Shown here one piece after another: positions 8,120-14,641 of a stretch of DNA of 30,600 nt. The notes beneath the pieces are model-generated. The model saw only the letters and a list, made by a program, of their open reading frames with translations, had not been told where the DNA came from and ran no database searches. Source of the DNA: a virus; IMG/VR virus record IMGVR_UViG_3300042691_015855, positions 1 to 30,600 of that record; one strand, 5' to 3'. The position numbers and the translations under genes are program-made. Numbering within the stretch: the first letter of the stretch is position 1; each line of letters begins with the position of its first letter.

Positions 8120-8907
8120 AGATTTTTGCGCCTTTAATTAGAGATAATTATCGAAAAATTTCCTTAATTGCTGGAAACTCCTAATTTTTTATTATATTTG
8201 TATAATAAAAGATGGACAATCAGCAGCCAAGCCTACAGTCTGTAGGAAGGTTCAACGACTATCCCGTAAGGGAGTACACTCAAGTGAGTGGAAACAGGAA
8301 ACATCTGAAAAAGATGGTGATATAGTCTAATCTTTATAGTAATATAAAGTAGTTTATGTATAAATTGTATAAAATAGTTAATTTGAAAAATAATAAAGTG
8401 TATATAGGTATGACAAAAAATTCTTTAGAAAAAAGATTTTACCAACATTGTTTTATATCTAAAACAAGAAATACTTCTTTATACAATTCTATGAAAAAAC
8501 ATGGAATTGAAAATTTTAAAATTGAATTATTAAATACCTATAATAATAAAAAAGATTGTTGTAAAGCTGAAATTGAAAATATTTTATTAAATAAAAATAA
8601 TTCTTATAATTTAGCAAAAGGTGGTGAAGGTGGTTTTGTAGTAAATAATATTGAAGATTGGAAATCTAAATTGTCAGAAAAAAGACAAGGTAGAAAACCT
8701 TCTTTAGGTATGAATCATTCAGAATCAAATAAACAATTATTTTCAAAAATATCTAAACAATATTGGTTAGAAAATAAAATTTACAACAACGAAGAAATAT
8801 TAAAATTAAGTTTTAAAGAAGCAAAATTAAAATTTAATATTAGTAAAACACATTATTATAGAATACATAGACAGTTCAGAATTAACGCTTCTGAATGAAT
8901 ATAAATG
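8120..8907 (+). mobile_element. Group I self-splicing intron (IA-like) in the ribonucleotide reductase gene
   Basis: The 788-nt intron follows a U (8119) and ends with G (8907), as group I introns do. P1: exon GCGU at 8116-8119 pairs with GCGC at 8128-8131, with a U-G pair at the splice site. P10: TTTTT at 8123-8127 can pair with exon-2 AAAA. P2: TAATTA / GAGA / TAATTA (8135-8150). P3 candidate: AGATG 8210-8214 with CATCT 8302-8306. A core hairpin CCTACA-gtc-TGTAGG lies at 8232-8246. The conserved GGTTCAACGACTAT at 8249-8262 gives P7, GACTAT pairing with ATAGTC at 8322-8327. P9: CTTTATA-GTAA-TATAAAG (8332-8349). The core motifs resemble the T4 td-type IA introns. The endonuclease gene lies after P9. 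Splicing restores a perfect reductase motif. Confidence 0.92.
8356..8898 (+). CDS. Intron-encoded GIY-YIG homing endonuclease
   Basis: The product has 180 residues. The GIY-YIG nuclease domain is at the N-terminus: YKIVN (3-8), KVYIGMT (13-20), then KRFYQH with the catalytic Arg, and an invariant Glu later (about residue 72, in KAEIENILL), followed by NLAKGGEGG. Residues 85-135 include RQGRKPSLGMNHSE, a NUMOD3-like minor-groove-binding motif, and the C-terminus (KEAKLKFNISKTHYYRIHR) looks like a helix-turn-helix, the I-TevI style of modular DNA recognition. It would cut intron-less reductase alleles so that the intron is copied in. The start lies 6 bases after P9 and the stop 9 bases before the 3' splice site. 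Confidence 0.92.
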   Translation: MYKLYKIVNLKNNKVYIGMTKNSLEKRFYQHCFISKTRNTSLYNSMKKHGIENFKIELLNTYNNKKDCCKAEIENILLNKNNSYNLAKGGEGGFVVNNIEDWKSKLSEKRQGRKPSLGMNHSESNKQLFSKISKQYWLENKIYNNEEILKLSFKEAKLKFNISKTHYYRIHRQFRINASE

Positions 8908-9568
8908 AAAACCAAGTGGTACTACAAGCTGTGTATTAGGTACTTCATCAGGAGTTCATGCTTGGCATAATGACTATTATATTAGGAGAATGCAGATGAC
9001 TAAGTCTGAAGATTTGTATAAATATTTAGCTTATAATCATCCGGAATTAGTTAAAGATCATTTACTTCTCCCTAATTCTGCAGTAGTAGAAATTCCTATT
9101 AAAGCACCTGAAGGTTCTGTATTAAGAACTGAAACTGCTATTGATACTTTAGAAAGAGTTAAAAAACTATCTCAAGAATGGATTCAACCTGGTCATATTC
9201 ATGGAGATAATTCTCACAATGTTAGTGCTACTATTTCTATTGATAAAAATAGAACTTATATGGCATTTGATATGAATGATGGAAAAGGTACTCAATATTC
9301 TCAAATTGAGAATGGTTATTTAGATGAATGGCAAGTAGTTGGAGAATGGATGTGGCAAAATAAAAAACATTATAATGGTTTAAGTGTATTACCATTTGAT
9401 GGTGGTAGTTATTCCCAAGCTCCATTTGAAGATATTACTGAAGCTCAGTACAATGAATTAATTAAAAACATTACTTCAATTGATTTAAGTAGAATTGTTG
9501 AAGAAGATGATGTTACTACACTAGTTGATGAATTAGCTTGTGGTGCAGATGGTTGTGTAATTTTTTAA
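8908..9568 (+). CDS. nrdJ: Class II ribonucleotide reductase, exon 2
   Basis: This exon completes codon 422 and encodes the last 219 residues. It opens with KPSGTTSCVLGTSSGVHAW, a strongly conserved segment of class II reductases, and continues YYIRR. The middle holds an alpha/beta part of the barrel and the C-terminus is CGADGCVIF, whose two cysteines (four residues between) would serve as the shuttle pair that re-reduces the active site. There is no native start at the exon junction: an internal ATG at 8990 opens the same frame but would miss the KPSGT motif, so translation depends on splicing. The next gene begins 6 bases after the stop. Confidence 0.9.
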
Positions 9569-9574
9569 GCATGT

Positions 9575-10111
9575 ATGAGTAATGTAAGATTTATAGGGTG
9601 TTTGCATTTAGGACATAAGTCTATAGCTATACATAGAGGTTTTAATGATGATTTTTATCATGATGAAAAACTAATTGATAGTTGGAATTCAGTTGTTAAT
9701 AAAAAGGATTTAACTTATATTCTTGGAGATATTGCTATGGAAACTGATAAACATTATTATAAATTAAATAGGTTGAAAGGTAGAAAAATAGTTGTGCTAG
9801 GTAATCATGATTTACCTAAGCACACTAGAAATTTATTAAACTATGTAGAAAGTGTTGCAGGTATGGTAAAATATAAAGGTTATGTTTTAACTCATGCTCC
9901 TATACATCCTAATGAAATAGGGTTTTGTAAAGGTAATATACATGCACATGTTCACGATAATAAATTACATGAAGTTGAAATAATGAGTAAATATTTAGAT
10001 GAAGATTCTGTATTGATAAAAACTTTACATAAATATCATTGTGTAGATGCTAAATTAATCAATTTCAAACCTATATCTTTAGAAGAATTAGAACATGGGA
10101 AAATCTTATAG
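9575..10111 (+). CDS. Small metallophosphoesterase with Cys in place of the first metal-binding Asp
   Basis: The product has 178 residues, a compact single-domain metallophosphoesterase. Motifs: FIGCLHLGHKSI (C9, H11, where the family usually has D-x-H), ILGDIAM (D52), VLGNHDLP (76-79), LTHAPIHP (H107) and NIHAHVH (121-127). Proteins of this size in phages and bacteria are probable phosphodiesterases or nucleotide phosphatases of unknown substrate. The Cys at the first position is the odd feature. I recall similar substitutions in some phage members, so it may be a subgroup trait rather than a loss of function. The 3' end overlaps the next gene by 17 bases. It differs strongly from the 285-residue member at 5393-6250. 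Confidence 0.85.
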   Translation: MSNVRFIGCLHLGHKSIAIHRGFNDDFYHDEKLIDSWNSVVNKKDLTYILGDIAMETDKHYYKLNRLKGRKIVVLGNHDLPKHTRNLLNYVESVAGMVKYKGYVLTHAPIHPNEIGFCKGNIHAHVHDNKLHEVEIMSKYLDEDSVLIKTLHKYHCVDAKLINFKPISLEELEHGKIL

Positions 10112-10316
10112 GAAAGCAAAAATATTTCCTAATGCTGGAAGCAGTGAAAAAAAAGATAAACAATTAGCTAATAGAAAATTTAGAAGGATTAAAGCAGATG
10201 AATTTAATGAGGATGAACTTCCATTAGATTTAGATGAAGTATCTGATAAATGGAGTATGTCCAAAGATGGTAAACATTATTGGAAAAATGCTACTAAAAG
10301 ACAAATGAGTAAATGA
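10095..10316 (+). CDS. Small basic hypothetical protein
   Basis: The product has 73 residues with a very basic first half (many Lys/Arg, including ANRKFRRIKADE), an acidic centre (EDELPLDLDEVSD) and a C-terminus with GKHYWKN. The charge pattern suggests a small nucleic-acid or protein binder. It starts inside the end of the phosphoesterase gene and its stop overlaps the next start as ATGA. No family recognised with confidence. Confidence 0.6.
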   Translation: MGKSYRKAKIFPNAGSSEKKDKQLANRKFRRIKADEFNEDELPLDLDEVSDKWSMSKDGKHYWKNATKRQMSK

Positions 10317-10546
10317 GTAGTCAAATAAATATTTGGAAAACTCAATATTATGGAGGGATTTATAATGAAAGACACTATTTTAGAGTTGTTGATTATAAAT
10401 CCCCTAAAGTAATATGGGAACAAGGGTTAGGAGTTTTAAAAGATTTATTAACTCCAGAAGAATATCTTCAACTAGATAAGATTGAAGAATTAATAATAAA
10501 ACAATATAATTTAATTAAAGAAAATGACAAAGAAAACAGTAAATAA
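10313..10546 (+). CDS. Small hypothetical protein
   Basis: The product has 77 residues: an aromatic, beta-like N-terminal half (INIWKTQYYGG, HYFRVVDYKS) followed by a helical C-terminal half with repeated Leu, Ile and Glu. It is coupled upstream by ATGA and overlaps the next gene by 23 bases. No family is recognised. It lies in a run of three small genes before the dUTPase. Confidence 0.6.
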   Translation: MSSQINIWKTQYYGGIYNERHYFRVVDYKSPKVIWEQGLGVLKDLLTPEEYLQLDKIEELIIKQYNLIKENDKENSK

Positions 10547-10853
10547 GAAACCAGTACTTGATGTTTCAGTACCACAAGTAGAAAAAGTAGTGCCAATTAC
10601 TCAATTACTTGAAGAAAAAATTGAAGATTTAAATCATGCAATGATAAATTTAAGTGGAGAAGTAGTTACTTATAAGAATACTATATCTGAACTAAGATCT
10701 TCTAATCAAAGTTTATCAACTAGATTAAGAAATTCAGAAGCTATTATTAAATCTTATTCAGAAACTTTTGCTAAACAAGATATTGAAATAGAAAGATTTA
10801 AAATTAGTTTAGGAAGAATTCCTAATTGGATTAAAAGTTTATTTAATGTATGA
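10524..10853 (+). CDS. Coiled-coil protein with amphipathic C-terminus
   Basis: The product has 109 residues. Residues about 25-90 show heptad-like spacing of hydrophobic residues among Glu, Asn and Ser, as in a coiled coil, suggesting self-association. The end, GRIPNWIKSLFNV, is a short hydrophobic helix with two Trp/Phe that could touch a membrane or partner. The first 15 residues are basic and probably disordered. It overlaps its neighbours on both sides (23 bases and ATGA). No function can be named. Confidence 0.6.
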   Translation: MTKKTVNKKPVLDVSVPQVEKVVPITQLLEEKIEDLNHAMINLSGEVVTYKNTISELRSSNQSLSTRLRNSEAIIKSYSETFAKQDIEIERFKISLGRIPNWIKSLFNV

Positions 10854-11290
10854 AAGTAAATATTAAAAAATTGCATCCAAATGCAATTATCCCTAAGTAT
10901 GCTAAACCTGGAGATGCAGGTATGGATTTATATGTAGCTGATTTTGAATTTATTCTTAATGAAGAATATGGTGATCTTGTTGGTCTTAAAGTTAATTCTG
11001 GAATAGCTGTTGAAATACCTGAAGGTTATGTAGGATTAGTATTTCCTAGAAGTGGTATTAAAAATACGGGTAATAGATTATCTAATTCTGTAGGAGTTAT
11101 TGATAGTGGTTATAGAGGTTCTATACAAGCTTATTTTGATGTAATTGATAGAGATTTACAACTTTATACAGTTGGAGATAGATTTGCTCAACTAATGATA
11201 ATACCTTATCCTAATGTAGAATTTGAAGAAGTAGATGAATTATCTTCCTCTGAAAGAGGTGAAAGTGGATTTGGTTCCAGTGGAAAATAA
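10850..11290 (+). CDS. dut: dUTPase (trimeric deoxyuridine triphosphatase)
   Basis: The product has 146 residues, the normal length of a trimeric dUTPase. All five signature motifs are present in order: PGDAGMDLY (20-28), PRSGI (66-70), NSVGVIDSGYRG (79-90, with the catalytic Asp at 84), GDRFAQL (109-115) and the flexible C-terminal P-loop-like RGESGFGSSG (136-145), which closes over the nucleotide. It hydrolyses dUTP to dUMP and pyrophosphate, lowering uracil incorporation into DNA and supplying dUMP to the thymidylate synthase encoded two genes downstream. The start overlaps the coiled-coil gene's stop as ATGA. Confidence 0.96.
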   Translation: MKVNIKKLHPNAIIPKYAKPGDAGMDLYVADFEFILNEEYGDLVGLKVNSGIAVEIPEGYVGLVFPRSGIKNTGNRLSNSVGVIDSGYRGSIQAYFDVIDRDLQLYTVGDRFAQLMIIPYPNVEFEEVDELSSSERGESGFGSSGK

Positions 11291-11293
11291 ATT

Positions 11294-11617
11294 ATGACAC
11301 AAGAAAAATTTGATGGAATAGTTGACAATACTTGCAAAAGTATTGTCAACACTTTATCTGTAAAAGGTAGAGAATATACAAGAAACAATAATCCTCTTCA
11401 TAATTTTGAAGTAGGGGCAACTATGTCTAATCAGACTAGAGAAAAAGTATTGTATGGATTTGCTTTAAAACATTTAATTAGTTTAGCTGATATTAGAAAT
11501 GATATTGAAAAAGGTAAATTACCTTCATTAGAAACTATTGAAGAGAAATTTGGTGATGCTATTAATTATTTGATTTTAGAGAAAGCTAGTTTAATTGATA
11601 GATTAGATGGAAAATAA
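11294..11617 (+). CDS. Helical protein, possible nucleotide-metabolism (DUF1599-like) domain
   Basis: The product has 107 residues, all helical. The pattern KGREYTRNNNPLHNFEVGA, then KHLISLADI, then EKFGDAINYLIL resembles the small all-helical proteins called DUF1599 or 'nucleotide modification associated domain 1', which have been linked to nucleotide pyrophosphohydrolase-like or base-modification roles in phages. This identification is from memory of the pattern and is moderate. The gene lies between dUTPase and ThyX, in line with a part in dNTP metabolism. A perfect inverted repeat lies near its 5' end (reported separately). Its 3' end overlaps thyX by 11 bases. Confidence 0.6.
   Translation: MTQEKFDGIVDNTCKSIVNTLSVKGREYTRNNNPLHNFEVGATMSNQTREKVLYGFALKHLISLADIRNDIEKGKLPSLETIEEKFGDAINYLILEKASLIDRLDGK
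11321..11350 (+). repeat. Perfect 13-bp inverted repeat with GCAA loop inside a gene
   Basis: GTTGACAATACTT (11321-11333) and AAGTATTGTCAAC (11338-11350) are exact reverse complements around GCAA, a GNRA tetraloop. It begins 27 bases after the ATG of the helical nucleotide-metabolism-like gene and is wholly within coding sequence. No T-tract follows, so it is not a classic terminator. Confidence 0.85.
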
Positions 11618-12296
11618 AGTTGAATTAATTGGCTGTTATGGAAGTGATGAAATAATCTGTCTTTCAGCCTGGACAAGTACCTCAAGAAATCTTACTTCAG
11701 AGAAAAGAGAAAGAATATCTGCATTAATAAACCAGTTATGGAGTAATGGTCATGAAACACCTTTTGAGAAGGCTACAGTGCATTTTTTAGTAGATTGTGA
11801 TATTGCATCCCATATACACTTATTAAAGCATAGGATGGCTTCTATTAATGCAGAGAGTGCTAGGTATAAAGAGTTAAAAGAAGATAAGTATTATATTCCT
11901 AATGATTTTAAAGAAGTAAAAATATCTAAAGATGTACTTATTGATGGAGAATCTGATTTTCCTTTTTCAGCTAATAAATATACTTGGTATGAAGTTTTAA
12001 AAGAATTTACAGAAAATTCTAATAGACTTTATCATGAATGTCTTGAAGATTTAACTCCTATACTTGGTAGAAAAAGAGCTAAAGAATCTGCTAGATACTT
12101 TAAAACTTACAATTCTCAAATACAAGCTGATGTACAATTTAATATGAGGTCATTTGCTAACTTTTTAAAGCTTAGAAATAGTGAACATGCACAGCTAGAA
12201 ATTAGGATAATTGCAGAAAAAATGTTATCTTTAGTACAGAATATACAAGGTAATCCCTTTAAGCATACTCTTAAAGCTTGGGGTATTAAAAAATAA
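11607..12296 (+). CDS. thyX: FAD-dependent thymidylate synthase ThyX
   Basis: The product has 229 residues, within the usual range for ThyX. The ThyX signature is present as KHRMASINAESARY (74-87), where H75, R76, S79, N81, S84, R86 and Y87 match RHRxxSxNxxSxRY and only the first Arg is Lys. HETPFE (49-54) and the late segment RNSEHAQLEIR are further family marks. It makes dTMP from dUMP using methylene-tetrahydrofolate and reduced FAD. With the dUTPase upstream supplying dUMP, this forms a short thymidylate pathway independent of host ThyA. It overlaps the preceding gene by 11 bases. Confidence 0.96.
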   Translation: MENKVELIGCYGSDEIICLSAWTSTSRNLTSEKRERISALINQLWSNGHETPFEKATVHFLVDCDIASHIHLLKHRMASINAESARYKELKEDKYYIPNDFKEVKISKDVLIDGESDFPFSANKYTWYEVLKEFTENSNRLYHECLEDLTPILGRKRAKESARYFKTYNSQIQADVQFNMRSFANFLKLRNSEHAQLEIRIIAEKMLSLVQNIQGNPFKHTLKAWGIKK

Positions 12297-12301
12297 ATTA
12301 A

Positions 12302-13090
12302 ATGAAAGTAATAAAAAAAGTACTTGAAAAGGTATATGAAAACAAAGAATTAAGAAAAAGTATAGTACCATTATTTATAGGTAATCCAGGATTAGGTAAA
12401 ACAGTATTAATAGATGAATTTGCAAAAGAAAAAGGAGTTAAATTAGTAGAATTAATTACTTCACAAATGTCACCATTTGAGATTAGTGGTATTGCTATGC
12501 CTGACAAAGATCTTAAAAAGATGATTTATTATAATTTTGATAAACTAGAAAGTTTGCAAGATGGAGATATTTTATTCTTTGATGAGTTATTGAATGGTAA
12601 TCCAATAGTATTAAATGCATGTTTAACTATTTTAGAGCAGAGAAAGTTAATATCTGGTAAACCACTTCCAGATATATTAATTTGTGCAGCTGCTAACCCA
12701 CAAGGTATGACTCCTTTAACACCTCAAATTAAAGAAAGATTTGTTTGGTATGATGTTAAATTTGATAAAGCTATGTGGATTAAGTATATGCAAGATAAAT
12801 ACTTTGTTTCTCCGTCTATAGGTAATAAGTTATCAAAATTAATATCTGATGAGAGTTTTGCTGGTAATAATTTTTACACTCCTAGAAGTGTAGATAAAGC
12901 TGTTAATATGATTATTAACAAAGTACCTACTCCTTATGAGGATGTATTAAATCCTATATTAGAAGAACTATTTACCAATCCATTTGAAGAAGAAGTTCAA
13001 CTAGATGAAGAAAGAGTTCTATTACCTAGTGAAATGATTAAGTGGATTGATTTAATTAGGTATAAAAAATTAACAAAAACTAAAAAATGA
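12302..13090 (+). CDS. MoxR-type AAA+ ATPase
   Basis: The product has 262 residues. The AAA+ core shows Walker A GNPGLGKT (27-34), Walker B ILFFDEL (90-96), sensor 1 AAANP (N132) and a probable arginine finger at R146 (QIKERFVWYD). The segment MSPFEISGIAMPD between Walker A and B is characteristic of the MoxR branch, whose members (RavA, NorQ, CbbQ, GvpN) usually act as ring chaperones that remodel or activate a partner with a VWA domain. The next gene encodes exactly such a VWA-like protein and overlaps this one as ATGA, so the two probably form a complex. The substrate in a phage is unknown. Confidence 0.88.
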   Translation: MKVIKKVLEKVYENKELRKSIVPLFIGNPGLGKTVLIDEFAKEKGVKLVELITSQMSPFEISGIAMPDKDLKKMIYYNFDKLESLQDGDILFFDELLNGNPIVLNACLTILEQRKLISGKPLPDILICAAANPQGMTPLTPQIKERFVWYDVKFDKAMWIKYMQDKYFVSPSIGNKLSKLISDESFAGNNFYTPRSVDKAVNMIINKVPTPYEDVLNPILEELFTNPFEEEVQLDEERVLLPSEMIKWIDLIRYKKLTKTKK

Positions 13091-14094
13091 AATTATTAGA
13101 AAGTAAAAGAATGCAACTTCCTAAAATATTCTTTGTTACAAATTCAGAAGAAATAAAAGCACTTCCAATTGGAGTTCCATTTATTCTTGGTGATGAAAGT
13201 AATGAAGAATATTTAGTAAGATTGCTAGAATATGAAATACTTTATCAATCTGCTGTAAAATCAGGGTTTCCATTTAACTTTAGAACAATATTAGAAGAAA
13301 ATGGTTATTCTGTAAAAAGATTTGATTATCAAAAACCTTCTTATTTAGACTATAAAACTGAAGGAATGAATTCAAAAGCTGTTGATAGTTCAATTCCTGA
13401 ATATCCAGGAGAAGGTATTAGAGAATATATTAAAGATAGTGCTGCTTATGTAGATATTGAAAAACTTAAAGAGTTAAATGTATTCCCTTTATGGTTAAAT
13501 GATATTGAAAAAGCTATTAGTACAAACATTCATAATTTTGCTGTATTTAATAATAATATGTACAACAAAAAATTAGAAGGTATGTATGGAGGATTGGAGT
13601 TAACTTCTCCTCAAAAGAATCTTATTATTATAGATATTTCCGGAAGTATTCCAAAAGCTGTATCATCAACAACATTGACACTAGCTAAAAATTTAGCAGA
13701 AACTTTTTATGCTGACTTACTAATTACAGGTAGTAAATCTACTTTGTATCATTATGAAGAATTATATAAGTTAAATATAGATACTATATATGCTGAAAAT
13801 GAGATGGATAATGATCAAGCTTGGTTTAAGAAACTAGTTACACAAGAAGAAAAACATTATAAAACAGCTATTGTTTTTGGAGATAATCACTCTCCTTGTT
13901 ATCCTTGGAGTAATAAGTTTAATAAAGGTTGTAAAACTATAAGTCGTGAGGATGGTAAAAAATTATGTAAATGGAAAATACAGAAACTAATATCTTTTCA
14001 CACAACATCAACATCAAACATTGCAGGGTACGCTGATTGGTTTACCCCTGAAGAAACTCAACATATAAGTGATTGGGTTAAATATTTAAATTAA
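13087..14094 (+). CDS. VWA-like protein, probable partner of the MoxR ATPase
   Basis: The product has 335 residues. Residues about 176-300 look like a von Willebrand factor A domain: strand NLIIIDISGS gives the DxSxS metal-ion-dependent adhesion motif (D183, S185, S187), LLITGSKST follows, and AIVFGDN (D266) is in the position of the third metal ligand. The N-terminal 170 residues form a separate, unrecognised region (PKIFFVTNSEEIKALPIGVP near the start). In RavA-ViaA, NorQ-NorD and CbbQ-CbbO, a VWA protein links the MoxR ring to its target. By analogy this one would choose the substrate. The start overlaps the ATPase stop as ATGA. Confidence 0.72.
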   Translation: MKLLESKRMQLPKIFFVTNSEEIKALPIGVPFILGDESNEEYLVRLLEYEILYQSAVKSGFPFNFRTILEENGYSVKRFDYQKPSYLDYKTEGMNSKAVDSSIPEYPGEGIREYIKDSAAYVDIEKLKELNVFPLWLNDIEKAISTNIHNFAVFNNNMYNKKLEGMYGGLELTSPQKNLIIIDISGSIPKAVSSTTLTLAKNLAETFYADLLITGSKSTLYHYEELYKLNIDTIYAENEMDNDQAWFKKLVTQEEKHYKTAIVFGDNHSPCYPWSNKFNKGCKTISREDGKKLCKWKIQKLISFHTTSTSNIAGYADWFTPEETQHISDWVKYLN

Positions 14095-14103
14095 AATAAA
14101 AAC

Positions 14104-14595
14104 ATGAATACTTTTTTAAAAGCAACAGAATTAAAATTAATTAACGGTGGTTACCTTTCAGATAGTGCAGGAAATCCAGTATCAAATACAGAGTTTGTAA
14201 CTGCTCAAAAGAATGCTGAGTATGTAATGGTATTTGCACAAATGGCTAAAGGTAAAGACTTTAGAGGAAAAAAAGCTGATAGCTTATCTGCTTTAAAAGC
14301 AGAAGTTCAAGATTATTTTAATAATTCTCGTCCTACAATCTTTATAGAAAAACCAAAAGAAGTAGCTAAACCAATGCATAGTTCTCTAGCTAAAGAAGCT
14401 TTGGAATTTATTAAGTTCCAGGAGAGTTCTAGTAAAGTAGATAAGATTAATAATTTCTTACAACAGTTTAATGTTATCAATGAATTTGAAACATTTGGAT
14501 TATTCTTTACTCAAGACATTGTTAAATTAACACAGATTTATACAATAGATCAAATTAAAGAAGCAGTAACATCAGTAATTGATTTAATAGACTAA
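14104..14595 (+). CDS. Hypothetical protein following the MoxR-VWA pair
   Basis: The product has 163 residues, mainly helical. The N-terminus includes NGGYLSDSAGNPVSNTEFV, then a Lys-rich linker around residues 55-100 (IFIEKPKEVAKP), then a helical C-terminal domain. It starts 9 bases after the VWA-like gene and ends just before a terminator, so it is the last gene of the segment and may belong to the same functional unit. No catalytic motif is seen and no family is recognised. Confidence 0.68.
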   Translation: MNTFLKATELKLINGGYLSDSAGNPVSNTEFVTAQKNAEYVMVFAQMAKGKDFRGKKADSLSALKAEVQDYFNNSRPTIFIEKPKEVAKPMHSSLAKEALEFIKFQESSSKVDKINNFLQQFNVINEFETFGLFFTQDIVKLTQIYTIDQIKEAVTSVIDLID

Positions 14596-14603
14596 AAACT
14601 AAC

Positions 14604-14635
14604 AAGGGTTGTTATTTAATTATAACAACCCTTTT
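14604..14635 (+). terminator. Rho-independent terminator-like hairpin
   Basis: A perfect 12-bp stem (AAGGGTTGTTAT at 14604-14615, ATAACAACCCTT at 14622-14633) with a 6-base loop is followed by T residues. It begins 8 bases after the preceding stop. As with the hairpin at 2456-2483, the next start codon (14642) is only 6 bases after the end. Confidence 0.85.
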
Positions 14636-14641
14636 AAAATT

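Noticed and set aside
8120-8141. In-frame stop in the ribonucleotide reductase gene read as a frameshift or pseudogene
   Set aside because: The disruption has group I intron ends and core helices, and joining T8119 to A8908 restores the conserved ITCVKPSGTTS motif exactly.
8990-9568. Separate gene starting at the ATG at 8990
   Set aside because: The frame is open upstream to the intron end and encodes KPSGTTS and YYIRR of the reductase before that ATG, so it is exon 2 and not an independent gene.
14609-14641. Earlier ATG-type start for the nucleotidyltransferase-fold gene
   Set aside because: It lies inside a terminator hairpin stem. The ATG at 14642 follows the hairpin and gives a normal helical N-terminus.
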